Assembly (NCBI GenBank): GCA_029213045.1
Contig: JARGPN010000009.1
Location: forward strand, 372,001 to 436,000
DNA length: 64,000 bases
From: Alcanivoracaceae bacterium
Lineage (GTDB): Bacteria; Pseudomonadota; Gammaproteobacteria; Pseudomonadales; Alcanivoracaceae
Reading direction: 5' to 3'
Part shown: positions 1-9,924 of the stretch, one piece after another
Layout: each line of letters opens with the position of its first letter
How positions within the stretch are numbered: the first letter of the stretch is position 1
Position numbers and translations under genes: made by a program
The notes under the pieces: generated by a model
The model's input: only the letters and a program-made list of their open reading frames with translations
The model's database searches: none
Told to the model about the DNA's origin: nothing

Positions 1-609
1 GTCGCATCACAATACCCCAGCGACCCAACCATTCCTGACATCGTCAAAACACACGGCGGCGTACTTGCCTACATTTATCCAACGCGTTTGGTTATGTCCG
101 GAGCGGTTGTTCATACGAAACTCACTGAACCCGTCAGCATGGGCTGTAACGGAGGTGTTGGCCTATGTTTTATCGCGCAACCTACGCCAACAGGCCCGCA
201 ACTTATGCGCGTGCGCTATACCTGCGACCCCGCCATCGAAATATGCGGCGCGCCGGATTATGGTCGCGCGAAAGGCTGGATCGTAAATGATGGGGGCGAA
301 GCACGTTTTATTGCGAATCTTTCCTTGTATCTCGACGCCCCGTCACTGGTGCCTGACGTCGTCAATGACCAAGGCGATCCGGTTCCGGTTTCACACGACC
401 TATACAGCAAGCCACTTGATCTGCAATTAGCAGGCAAGCTCGACTTTTTAGATGATGGACGTCAACGCATCGAAGAAATTAGCGCTAACGCACTGAATAT
501 CGAAGTGCTTCTTAATATTGCGGGTTTATTTCCCAATGAAAAAATTTACCTAACCGTTCCCGCAGGTGCGACGGTACTGAACTATGTATCGGACCCAATT
601 AAACCCTAA
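1..609 (+). CDS. Hypothetical protein, 5'-truncated by the window edge
   Basis: Frame 1 is open from base 1 (VASQYPSDPTIPDIVKTHGG...) into the 88..609 ORF; ends in TAA; GC hairpin follows at 621-643. Confidence 0.6.
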   Translation, partial: VASQYPSDPTIPDIVKTHGGVLAYIYPTRLVMSGAVVHTKLTEPVSMGCNGGVGLCFIAQPTPTGPQLMRVRYTCDPAIEICGAPDYGRAKGWIVNDGGEARFIANLSLYLDAPSLVPDVVNDQGDPVPVSHDLYSKPLDLQLAGKLDFLDDGRQRIEEISANALNIEVLLNIAGLFPNEKIYLTVPAGATVLNYVSDPIKP

Positions 610-764
610 CAAAACTTGGCAGGCTGCTTTTATATAGCAGCCTAAAAAATAAACCGTTCGCTGCGATCTACTTTCCGGCCATATCAATCCGGACGAAATG
701 TCCAACCGGGATTTAGACACTGTATATTTAAGCGCAGCGATGCAGATGTTTAAGGGAGTTCATA

Positions 765-1811
765 ATGAAACGCTTTACCGTTCTGCTTTCCTGTATAGCC
801 ACAATACGATCACAACGGGTACTGCTTTGCGCAGCATCATTTTTTGCCGTGGCACTGCAAGGATGTACCCCTGTTTATAAAACCACCGGCGATATCCTTG
901 TTAGCTACGGCAGAGCAGAAATGACGCCGTACTTACTCACCTACGATGATCTCGACATGGCCTGCGCAACTGGCGAAGCGATGACGCCATTCCTCGTTTC
1001 TTTTGAAGCGGTGAACTCAAACCCTACTCGTCTTGCTGTGCTCACCAACAGCATGGCAGCGGTATGCGCTCAAGATCGCGCCTTGGAACAAGAGCTGCGC
1101 TACATTCGCGCCATTCAAATGGGACAGTCTTCCGAGGCGCGTGACGCACGCACCATGCAAAAAAGATATTCCGCAATTGCTAGCGCGCGCCTGTATGAAT
1201 CCTATGAGCGATCAATTAGTGCTTACGGCGAATCAACTGAGAAGCGCTGCCCACGGCTACGCAGCGACTTTGATGAAATGGTGTTTATGGTAGGTCAGCT
1301 TAACGGTGTTCAAGCGCTTCTCTACGACGCCGCCGCTGATAATTCGCTCGGGCTGCCTCGTAATATCGCGGCAAAAGCGGCTGTCGCCGCTAACTGTCTC
1401 GACAATAAAAAATGGTGGGGAGTACCAGGCGGCATTCAAGCGTCGGTGTGGACAATCCTGCCAATGCTGGCTCCAGAAGGCACTGACACTTGGAAGCTCC
1501 TCCAAGATGCTGCGCAGACCGGCTATGACTCAGGCGTGCGTTTAAGCAGTGCGCTGTATGCCGTTTCAGCGTACAGCTCAGATAACAAAGATGAGCTACG
1601 CCGCGCAATTCGTGATTTCGCTGCAAACGGCGAAGAGCTGAATCAACACTACGCCATGTTAGATGCGATCACAGCCTTTATGATCCAAGGTATTTCAGAT
1701 CGAATGTGGACCGAAGCCACCGGCGAGCGCACACCGTTCGGAGAACTCGGTTCTTTTTGGGACGACGTGGATGATCCAGAGTCATCGATAGACATCGACG
1801 ATTTACTATAA
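765..1811 (+). CDS. Putative lipoprotein (possibly TRAP TatT-component-like)
   Basis: 348 aa ORF, N-terminal hydrophobic segment with lipobox-like VALQGC, RBS-like gggag upstream; family resemblance is weak. Confidence 0.65.
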   Translation: MKRFTVLLSCIATIRSQRVLLCAASFFAVALQGCTPVYKTTGDILVSYGRAEMTPYLLTYDDLDMACATGEAMTPFLVSFEAVNSNPTRLAVLTNSMAAVCAQDRALEQELRYIRAIQMGQSSEARDARTMQKRYSAIASARLYESYERSISAYGESTEKRCPRLRSDFDEMVFMVGQLNGVQALLYDAAADNSLGLPRNIAAKAAVAANCLDNKKWWGVPGGIQASVWTILPMLAPEGTDTWKLLQDAAQTGYDSGVRLSSALYAVSAYSSDNKDELRRAIRDFAANGEELNQHYAMLDAITAFMIQGISDRMWTEATGERTPFGELGSFWDDVDDPESSIDIDDLL

Positions 1812-1865
1812 CAGTGAGATAAAAATTTTCCTGCGGCACTAACGAAAGGCGTCTTCATCTCAACT

Positions 1866-1902
1866 AAAAATCCCGCGATGGACTGTCGTCGCGGGATTTT
1901 TT
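1866..1902. terminator. Bidirectional Rho-independent terminator between convergent genes
   Basis: aaaaATCCCGCGAtggactgtCGCGGGATtttttt-type stem (atcccgcga/tcgcgggat) with flanking A and T runs. Confidence 0.75.
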
Positions 1903-1909
1903 GCATATA

Positions 1910-2776
1910 CTATTCGCGGTTTAGCATCCTTGTACTGTGCAGTGAGATTAACGTGATTTCGGGTGGCACAAGAAAACGAACCGGCAAAATACTCGTGCCG
2001 ACTCCTGAACTGACAAAAAGCTGCTTATTACCCTCGATCACATGCCCTATCGCATAGCTTTCGCCATATTGCGAAGGAACAACAGGACGACCAATTCCGG
2101 GAAAATAAACCTGACCTCCGTGCGTGTGCCCAGCGATGGTTAACGTAACGCTCTCGGGAACCTTCGGGAATATGTCAGGATTGTGCGTAAACAATATGGA
2201 TGCAGAAAAAGGAGGCACCGCGCTCAGCGCCTTGTCGATATCATGGGGTGCTTCCCAGAAATCGCCGACGCCGACCAAATAAAATTCGCAGCCAGATTTG
2301 CTAATATGCACCGCGCGATCTTCCAACACGGGAATATCATTTTCTTCCAATGCGCGGGTGACTCGATCACCGTCTAGCCACCAATCATGATTACCTAACA
2401 CCGCAAACACGCCCAGCGGAGCTGAAAGCGCCGACAAAACTTTTGCTGCGTCTTCCGGCGGCACAAAACGTCCTCCAAGGACGCCTTGAATAACAAAATC
2501 ACCGGGCAGCAAAATCAAATCAGGTTTTAGCTGCATCGTGGTCGATACAATTTTTTCTAGGTTTTCTAGGCCATTAAACGGTGAGCCGACATGTAAATCG
2601 GACAACACGGCGACGGTGAGGTTATGGCAACTTTGCGGCCATTTGGGGATTGAAAGTACATCGGTACTGACCCGCAAGCTCTTGGGCTCCCACCAAAACG
2701 CCCAAGCACCGAGAAATAAGCAGACCAACAATACAACACCGCTCACTCGAACAAGCACTTTCTTCTCTATCGCCAC
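1910..2776 (-). CDS. Calcineurin-like metallophosphoesterase (YaeI/LpxG-like)
   Basis: Motifs VLSDLHVG, LPGDFV, LGNHDWW, FTHNPD, AGHTHGGQ; N-terminal TM segment. Confidence 0.88.
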   Translation of the reverse strand: MAIEKKVLVRVSGVVLLVCLFLGAWAFWWEPKSLRVSTDVLSIPKWPQSCHNLTVAVLSDLHVGSPFNGLENLEKIVSTTMQLKPDLILLPGDFVIQGVLGGRFVPPEDAAKVLSALSAPLGVFAVLGNHDWWLDGDRVTRALEENDIPVLEDRAVHISKSGCEFYLVGVGDFWEAPHDIDKALSAVPPFSASILFTHNPDIFPKVPESVTLTIAGHTHGGQVYFPGIGRPVVPSQYGESYAIGHVIEGNKQLFVSSGVGTSILPVRFLVPPEITLISLHSTRMLNRE

Positions 2777-2821
2777 GGAAAACCCTTTTATCGTGAACCC
2801 GATGCCCTACGCAGTGAGATA

Positions 2822-3271
2822 CTAGACGGATTCGCTGCGCACAGGCATCACCGTTTCTACGCCAGCAGCTTCACCGCATTCTGAGCAATGCAGTATGGGC
2901 GTAAATATTTTTCCGCATTCTTTATGACGAAAAAACAATGATGCACCTTGCTGCAACGGCATCCATTTGTCCCCCCAGGCGGTAAGAGTCATAAGAATCG
3001 GATATATATCCCTGCCCTTATCCGTCAACTGATACTCATAGCGGGGAGGCCGTTGCTGGTAAAGCACCTTCTGCAATATGTCGCACTCAACCATCCTATT
3101 TAATCGCTCAGTCAACACATGACGAGTAACGCCGAGATTGCGTTGAAACTGATCAAAGCGACTCATGCCAAAAAACGCATTGCGAATCACGAGCAAGGTC
3201 CATCGATCACCGATGACAGATAATGAACGCGCAACGGGGCATGGAACTTCGCCTGTTTCTTGCCATTTCAT
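2822..3271 (-). CDS. HxlR-family transcriptional regulator
   Basis: CPVARSLSVIGDRWTLLVIRNAFFGMSRFDQFQRNLGVTRHVLTERL is HxlR-like wHTH. Confidence 0.9.
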   Translation of the reverse strand: MKWQETGEVPCPVARSLSVIGDRWTLLVIRNAFFGMSRFDQFQRNLGVTRHVLTERLNRMVECDILQKVLYQQRPPRYEYQLTDKGRDIYPILMTLTAWGDKWMPLQQGASLFFRHKECGKIFTPILHCSECGEAAGVETVMPVRSESV

Positions 3272-3455
3272 TCATTTGGCTCCAACTGACCATACTAGCG
3301 ACTTGATGAGTTCCTATTTGGAACTTACCATCCCATTCTGTATTCTGACTCACCGCGCGTCAACCACACTAGACAACGCGCGCCCTTACGGGCGAACACT
3401 TATAGCCGACGTTCCACTAATTTTTACGCGACGACGTTTTAGAGGAAACACAAAG

Positions 3456-5726
3456 ATGCCCACTCGCCGTCCTTGGACAACCCTATTTTTAAGCCTCCTC
3501 GCCATCGTACTGGTGGGCAGCGGCGTCCGCTTTATTACTGTTGAAAGCGATTACGAAATTTTCTTTGATGGCGTTAATCCTCGCCTCGCATCCCATTACG
3601 AAGTAGAAGACCTTTTCGGTAGAAACGATTTTCTGCAGGTTGCCGTCACCCCCAAAGAAGGCGACGTGTTCACACCCGAAGTCATGTCGGCGATAGAAGA
3701 CATGACCGAGCAACTTTGGACGCTACCTCATTCACGGCGAATAGATTCCATCACGAACTATCCGTACACCATTGTTGAAGGCGACGACCTTAACACTACG
3801 CCCATGTTTGAAAGTGCCGCAGACCTCAGCCCAGAAGAGTGGCAAACGAGGAAAGAGTTCGCATTGACAAACGTCGCAACAAAACGCGTATTGGTATCCG
3901 ATAACGGAACAGTCACTGGCGTCTCGGCGATGATCATGTTGCCTGAAGGTGACACCATGGCGCCGATTCATCTTGCCAATGAATTCGAATCAAAGATCGA
4001 AGAATTCAAAAAAACGTACCCAGAATTGCAGATGCACACCTACGGCTCAATCCTACTGAACAAAGCATTTTTCACCCATGCGACGCGCGAATTCGGGATG
4101 TTGCTCGCCATTGGCGTCGTTCTTTTGCTAATAGCATCTGGGATTATTTTACGCTCACCGCTGGCAGCCTTTAGCATCGGAGTGCTAATGCTTACCTCCG
4201 TGGTCGCGGGCATGGGTACGACCGGCTGGCTTGGCTTACCGTTAACCGCCCCATCGTCTTCATCACCGGTCATTGTTATGGCGTTATCAATTGCTAGCAC
4301 CGTTCACTTAATGTCTGGATTTTTAAAACGCTTTAATGCTGGAGCCGACCGACAATCAGCCATTCAGTCGTCCATGCGGGAAAACTTAAAACCAATCTTT
4401 CTCACCGCCGTAACAACGGCCATTGGCTTTCTTTGCCTAAATATTTCAGATGTCCCACCGTACCGTTTACTGGGTAACACCACTGCTATCGGCGTGGCCA
4501 TTGCTTTTATGTTGACGTTTACCCTTCTGCCAGCGTTGCTACGAATCCTGCCTTTCCAGCGTCGTTATATTTCAGAAAAGGCCGACCAGAAAAATCGCTG
4601 GAAGAAATTTGGGCGCGTTATTGCCGCGCAACCTGGAAAAATATTAATTGCTAGCCTTATCGTATGCGGGATCATCACTCTCCCGATTAGCAATAACGTC
4701 ATTGACGACCGACTGATCACATACTTCGATGAAAATGTGCCCATTCGAGTAAACACTGAATACGTTATGAAAAATTACAGTTTTTTCTACGGCGCCTTTA
4801 TGCCTGTAAGCTCTGGCAGCGAAAGCGGAATTACGTCACCGACCTACCTTCAAAAACTCGATGACTTTGTTACCTGGTCACGCGAGCAAAAAGAAGTCGT
4901 TACTGCGGTGGCATTTTCTGATGTGATCAAGCAACTCAATCAAAATATGAATGGTGACGATCCGAGTTTCTATCGCATACCCGAAGACCAACAACTGATT
5001 GCCCAATATCTTCTGCTGTATGAACTGTCATTACCGTTTGGCAAAGATCTCAGCACGCAGATTGATAGCAGTCGCACAAGCTCACTTGTTCGCGTGGGAT
5101 TCCACGACTTATCAAGTGCCGAAATGCGGGATTTCGAAGCGCGTGCTGATGCCTATATGAAAGAACACTTTCCACCAGAAATGTACTCGCACCTCACCGG
5201 ACCACCGATGCTGTTTGCGCATATCTGGAACGACGCAACCGTCAGTAACCTGCTCGGCATGGCGCTGGCGATTGTGGTGATCTGCACACTCATCGGCGTG
5301 ACATTACGCTCGGCAAAAATTGGGCTGGTCAGTTTAATGCCCAATATTATTCCAGCGCTGATGGCGTTTGGTGTATGGGGACTTATCAACGGACAAATCG
5401 ATATTGGTTCATCCATCGTGGCGGTGATTGCCTTCGGTATTATTGTTGACGACACCATTCACTTTTTGCATCGCTACCGGCATTACCGCAGTGAAGGTGC
5501 GAGCTACGAAGAGGCCATCGAATCAACCTTCGCTGCAGTAGGGAGCGCACTATTAACCACCACCATCGTACTGACCATAGGCTTTGGTGTACTCGCTTTC
5601 TCCGACTTCACACTGAATAGCTCCATGGGCTTGCTCACCGGCATTACGATTGCGCTAGCGCTGCTCGTGGACTTTATTGTTCTTCCTGCCTTATTAGGCG
5701 TCGTGGATAAAGCACCGGCTAAATAA
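3456..5726 (+). CDS. MMPL/RND-superfamily exporter with sterol-sensing-like domain
   Basis: ~756 aa, two repeats of multi-TM plus large loop, FGIIVDDTIHFLHRYR motif; start moved from 3165 to ATG 3456 preceded by gagg. Confidence 0.88.
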   Translation: MPTRRPWTTLFLSLLAIVLVGSGVRFITVESDYEIFFDGVNPRLASHYEVEDLFGRNDFLQVAVTPKEGDVFTPEVMSAIEDMTEQLWTLPHSRRIDSITNYPYTIVEGDDLNTTPMFESAADLSPEEWQTRKEFALTNVATKRVLVSDNGTVTGVSAMIMLPEGDTMAPIHLANEFESKIEEFKKTYPELQMHTYGSILLNKAFFTHATREFGMLLAIGVVLLLIASGIILRSPLAAFSIGVLMLTSVVAGMGTTGWLGLPLTAPSSSSPVIVMALSIASTVHLMSGFLKRFNAGADRQSAIQSSMRENLKPIFLTAVTTAIGFLCLNISDVPPYRLLGNTTAIGVAIAFMLTFTLLPALLRILPFQRRYISEKADQKNRWKKFGRVIAAQPGKILIASLIVCGIITLPISNNVIDDRLITYFDENVPIRVNTEYVMKNYSFFYGAFMPVSSGSESGITSPTYLQKLDDFVTWSREQKEVVTAVAFSDVIKQLNQNMNGDDPSFYRIPEDQQLIAQYLLLYELSLPFGKDLSTQIDSSRTSSLVRVGFHDLSSAEMRDFEARADAYMKEHFPPEMYSHLTGPPMLFAHIWNDATVSNLLGMALAIVVICTLIGVTLRSAKIGLVSLMPNIIPALMAFGVWGLINGQIDIGSSIVAVIAFGIIVDDTIHFLHRYRHYRSEGASYEEAIESTFAAVGSALLTTTIVLTIGFGVLAFSDFTLNSSMGLLTGITIALALLVDFIVLPALLGVVDKAPAK

Positions 5727-5963
5727 CCATCCACGAATCGCTGCTGCTGGCCCTTAAAAGGGGTCAGCAGCACAATTAGCGACATCTCGCCGAACGCCTT
5801 TCCCCACAACGTCCAACACCCAGTATTTCCTCCCGCCGTACCCCCACGGAAGAGATTGGCCGAGGCGTCAAACCATTTTGTCCTCTCCGGCAATACACTT
5901 TTCATTGTGACATTGGTTAATGTAACTGTATTCTGATCGTATCGATCCGTGGAGAAAGACATT

Positions 5964-6767
5964 ATGTCTCTAAGAATCAAAGAGTTAGCTGAAGCCGAAC
6001 TGCTCGCCAAGCGCTGCACGCAGGCCATTGCGGCGATTCTAGAGCCGGGAATGAGCGAACAAGACGCTGCCAGCCTGATGCGCGAGTGGCTTAAGCAGCA
6101 AGGCGTGACTCAGCATCTGCACCGTCCATTGGCATGGTTTGGGCAGCGCACGGCACTAGCTGGTCGGAGTGGCTGGCTGCCGCGTCCGGGAATACGTCCC
6201 GACTACTTCCCTTCGGATATCAGTCTTCGCGATGGCATGGCGGTGAGCTTGTATTGCGCACCAAGCATCGAACACAAGGCGGCGGAATCGTTACTCTGCA
6301 CGACCATCGGACAAAACCCCGATTACGCTCGCTTAACCGCCGACGTCGCCGAATTACAAACGCGCTTACACGACTTCGTGTCGCAAAGCCGTTCCATTCA
6401 AGCGCTAGAGGAAATGATGCAACGGTTCGCCGCAGGCCGCAGCCTGCAACTGGCGCATCGGCGCCCGCCCGTTTTAGATTGGTTGCGTCCATTCAGCATT
6501 AGTCCCGACACCGGCTATGCCGATGCAAGGCTGGTAGATAAATTAGCAACGCTTACCGGCAACCCCATGCCCGCACATTTGCCGACAAGCCAAATACCAT
6601 TGGATCACGCTTCGCAATTAACCGATGGCCTTTGGGTTATTCAGCCTTGGTTAGTCCGCGACAAACGCGGCGCCGGATTTCGCTCCTTGTTGCACGTTAA
6701 CAACGGCACTGTGAATTGGCTCAACACAGACGAAGCGCCACTTGAGACGCTAATGGAAAGTGCCTAA
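5964..6767 (+). CDS. M24 (pita-bread) peptidase-fold protein, probably catalytically degenerate
   Basis: HRPLAWFG...LRDGMAVSLYCAP...DGLWVIQPWLV...GAGFRSLLHV aligns by eye with M24 landmarks; ATG 5964 preceded by ggagaa. Confidence 0.65.
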   Translation: MSLRIKELAEAELLAKRCTQAIAAILEPGMSEQDAASLMREWLKQQGVTQHLHRPLAWFGQRTALAGRSGWLPRPGIRPDYFPSDISLRDGMAVSLYCAPSIEHKAAESLLCTTIGQNPDYARLTADVAELQTRLHDFVSQSRSIQALEEMMQRFAAGRSLQLAHRRPPVLDWLRPFSISPDTGYADARLVDKLATLTGNPMPAHLPTSQIPLDHASQLTDGLWVIQPWLVRDKRGAGFRSLLHVNNGTVNWLNTDEAPLETLMESA

Positions 6768-6977
6768 GCCCGCACGCGCTAGTGCATTCACCGCGAGAAA
6801 CTAACCTAGCGCACGAAGTGAAATAGGCGGGATAAAATCAATTATCAATATTGTCCCGCTTGGCCCGCTCTTTTGTAACGTCATTCGGCAAAATGGCGTT
6901 GCTATAAAACTGTATTTACGACGAGTTTAAAAACGTCTAGTCCCTAAGAACGTCTACTCCCCAAAAAAGGAAGTCCC

Positions 6978-8717
6978 ATGCCAACAGAATCCCTCAACGT
7001 TCAATCAGGCAATATCCGCCTTTCCGTAAAATGCTACGGCAAAGCCGACAAGCCCGTTGTGGTGTTAGTGCATGGCTATCCGGATAGCAGCAGCATTTGG
7101 GATAAAGTTGTCGAACCGCTGGCTAAAAACTTCCGCGTTGTCACCTATGATGTGCGCGGCGCGGGAGAGTCCGACGTACCCGAAAAAATTTCTGATTACC
7201 AACTGACTTTTTTAATGCAAGACCTCCACGCCGTTATTGATGCGGTCAGCCCACATCGCCCCGTCCATGTAGTCGGTCACGACTGGGGATCGATTCAAAG
7301 CTGGGAGTCCGTCACCGAGCCCGGCGCAGAGAAACGCATCGCGTCTTACACCACCATTTCCGGCCCTTGCCTTGATCACGTAGGGTATTGGTTCCGCGAA
7401 CGTTTCGGCAGTATGTCTCCTTCAGAAATCACCGCGGCTGCCGGGCAGCTGATGCACTCTTGGTATATTTTTCTATTCCAGCTGCCGTGGGTTGCGCCAA
7501 AAATGTGGCAGATGGGCCTTGGCAAAGCCTGGCCGAAGTTGCTCGAAAACATTGAAGGCATTCACGCTGATCTTAGCCCAACGCAAACGCAAGATGGTGT
7601 CCTTGGCGTAAACCTTTACCGCGCTAATATGCTGCAACGTCTATTGCGCCCACGCCGTCGCATGGCGCAGGTGCCGGTGCAAATGTTGGTTGCCAAAAAA
7701 GATAATTTTGTCACGCCGAAAATGCTCACAGAACTTGCTCACTGGACACCACAATTATGGCGTCGCGAAATCAATGTGACCCATTGGCTGCAACACAGCC
7801 ACCCGCAGCAACTGGCCACTTGGATTGGCGAATTCGTTAATCACATTGAAGGTGGCGACGCTTCACCGTCATTGGCCCGTTCGAAAGTGACTCAAGATGA
7901 CGGCGACTTCAACGGCAAGCTCGTGGTCGTGACAGGCGCAGGTTCTGGTATTGGTCGTGAAACCGCACTTGCCTTCGCGGCAGAAGGCGCAGAGGTTATT
8001 TGCGCGGACATTAACGAAGATGCTGCCAACGAAACTGTGGCGCTACTGCCCTATGGATATGGTCACGCGCTCACTATCGATGTGAGCAATAGCCGCGCGA
8101 TGGAAACGTTTGCCAAAAAAATCGCGAAGGAGTTCGGCGTGCCCGACGTCGTGGTGAACAATGCCGGCATCGGCATGGCCGGTAGCTTCATTGATACCAG
8201 CGTTAAAGATTGGCAAAAGGTATTGGGCGTCAATGTATGGGGTGTGATTCACGGCTGTCGCTTATTCGCGAAACAAATGATCGACGAAGCAAAGCCTGGG
8301 CACATCGTTAACACGGCATCCGCAGCCGCCTACACGCCTTCGCGAGCTTACCCGGCCTATGCCACGTCAAAATCTGCTGTCTTGATGCTCACTGATTGCC
8401 TGCAAGCGGAACTCGCTGATCAAGATATCGGCGTGACCGCTGTCTGCCCTGGCGTCATTGATACCGGCATTACATTGGCCACGCACTTTGTCGGCGTGGA
8501 CGACCAAGAACAGGACAAACGCCGGAAAGCGACCAAAGGTCTATACCAAAAACGCGCCTACACGCCTGATCGCGTCGCAGCGGAAATTGTTGATGCAGTA
8601 CGCGAAAACAAACCGCTCGCCATCGTCAGCCCAGAAGCACACGGGTTACGTTTATTGTCGCGCTTTGCGCCGGGGATTTTACGTCGCATGGCACGCATGG
8701 AAGTGACGCCGCAGTAA
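6978..8717 (+). CDS. Fused alpha/beta hydrolase (epoxide-hydrolase-like) and short-chain dehydrogenase, EphD-like
   Basis: N-half VLVHGYPDSSSIWD, VGHDWGS; C-half VVVTGAGSGIGRETA, NNAGIG, YATSKSAV. Confidence 0.9.
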   Translation: MPTESLNVQSGNIRLSVKCYGKADKPVVVLVHGYPDSSSIWDKVVEPLAKNFRVVTYDVRGAGESDVPEKISDYQLTFLMQDLHAVIDAVSPHRPVHVVGHDWGSIQSWESVTEPGAEKRIASYTTISGPCLDHVGYWFRERFGSMSPSEITAAAGQLMHSWYIFLFQLPWVAPKMWQMGLGKAWPKLLENIEGIHADLSPTQTQDGVLGVNLYRANMLQRLLRPRRRMAQVPVQMLVAKKDNFVTPKMLTELAHWTPQLWRREINVTHWLQHSHPQQLATWIGEFVNHIEGGDASPSLARSKVTQDDGDFNGKLVVVTGAGSGIGRETALAFAAEGAEVICADINEDAANETVALLPYGYGHALTIDVSNSRAMETFAKKIAKEFGVPDVVVNNAGIGMAGSFIDTSVKDWQKVLGVNVWGVIHGCRLFAKQMIDEAKPGHIVNTASAAAYTPSRAYPAYATSKSAVLMLTDCLQAELADQDIGVTAVCPGVIDTGITLATHFVGVDDQEQDKRRKATKGLYQKRAYTPDRVAAEIVDAVRENKPLAIVSPEAHGLRLLSRFAPGILRRMARMEVTPQ

Positions 8718-8739
8718 CCCTTCATCGTTTGTCAGGCAC

Positions 8740-8780
8740 CACACGATTGAACCACGCTAACCGCGTTTCAATCGTGTGGG
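8740..8780. repeat. 13-bp perfect inverted repeat with inner 4-bp stem
   Basis: CCACACGATTGAA-ccACGCtaaccGCGT-TTCAATCGTGTGG; no U tract. Confidence 0.75.
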
Positions 8781-9024
8781 CACAACGGGTCTCCCAGCAC
8801 TGAGTTGTCTTGTAATTCGGCAACGAGATGCACCTTGCATGGCCGCGTGGTGAGAACGGCCCCCTGTAGCGCAGATTCGCTGGACACTATCAACACCCTT
8901 CACGACCCCCTTCATACCAAATTCCTAATTTGTCTGGGTGCAGATCGCTAAGATCAGCTACCAAGTCCGCATTTACGGGGAAGATCGGTGGTGCGCTTTA
9001 TGAAACCTCGTTATCATCGAGACC

Positions 9025-9864
9025 ATGAAACAGACTCCCAGCAAGCCCTCGACTATCTTGCACAGTCTCAAACGGCACGTGCCGCAGACTGACGCAAACG
9101 CTATCGAGGCACAAAAGGAATTCACCATCGACGAGTTGGCGCGTGAAGCCAGCTCGACTGTCCGCAACGTACGTGCTTATCAGGATCGAGGCTTATTGCC
9201 TCCGCCTGAAAAACGCGGCCGTACCGGCATCTACACGGACGTTCATTTGGCCCGATTGAAAATCATCGGCGCCCTGCTTGAACGCGGCTTCACCATTAAT
9301 AACATCCGTGATTTGCTCGTTGCGTGGCAGGAAGGACGTGACCTAAACGAAATCCTCGGTTTAGAAATTGCGGTGACGTCTTGGCGCAATCCAGAAATTC
9401 CGGATTACATCGACTACGAAGAGCTGATCGCCGACTTCGGCGAAGAAATCACCACGGATGTGATGACCAAAGCGGTCAAACTTGGCTACATCATTCCTGA
9501 GGGCATGCGCTTACGTATTCCTTATCCGCGTATCTATCACGCGGGCAAGGAGTTAGTCGAAGCCGGTATTCCCATGGGCGCATTGCTCACCCACGTTCAA
9601 TTAATTCGCGACGATGTCGATAAACTGGCGGTCCGTTTTATCGATATGATTGTTGAGCATTTGGTTGACGAAAAGTACGGCCAAGGCGGCTTGCCGAAAG
9701 GCGACGATGTGCCCGCGTTGGCTAACGTGATTAGCCGGTTACGCCCACTGGCCGAAGCGGTAGTCAGTACAGAACTCGGACGAGTCCTTGAGAAATCGAT
9801 CAACAAAGTACTCGTCGATCGCATGGAAAACGTACTCGCACACATTGAAAAACAGAACAAATAG
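9025..9864 (+). CDS. MerR-family transcriptional regulator
   Basis: FTIDELAREASSTVRNVRAYQDRGLLPPPEKRGRTGIYTDVHLARL HTH. Confidence 0.88.
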   Translation: MKQTPSKPSTILHSLKRHVPQTDANAIEAQKEFTIDELAREASSTVRNVRAYQDRGLLPPPEKRGRTGIYTDVHLARLKIIGALLERGFTINNIRDLLVAWQEGRDLNEILGLEIAVTSWRNPEIPDYIDYEELIADFGEEITTDVMTKAVKLGYIIPEGMRLRIPYPRIYHAGKELVEAGIPMGALLTHVQLIRDDVDKLAVRFIDMIVEHLVDEKYGQGGLPKGDDVPALANVISRLRPLAEAVVSTELGRVLEKSINKVLVDRMENVLAHIEKQNK

Positions 9865-9874
9865 CCTGCCCTCC

Positions 9875-9908
9875 GCGCTACACCCTTTCAGGTGTAGCGC
9901 TTTCTCTT
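9875..9908 (+). terminator. Rho-independent terminator
   Basis: GCGCTACACC ctttca GGTGTAGCGC tttctctt. Confidence 0.75.
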
Positions 9909-9924
9909 GGCAACATCATCACTG

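Noticed and set aside
5504-6028. 174-aa - strand ORF spanning the RND end and M24 start
   Set aside because: Overlaps two well-supported + strand CDSs and has no recognisable motif.
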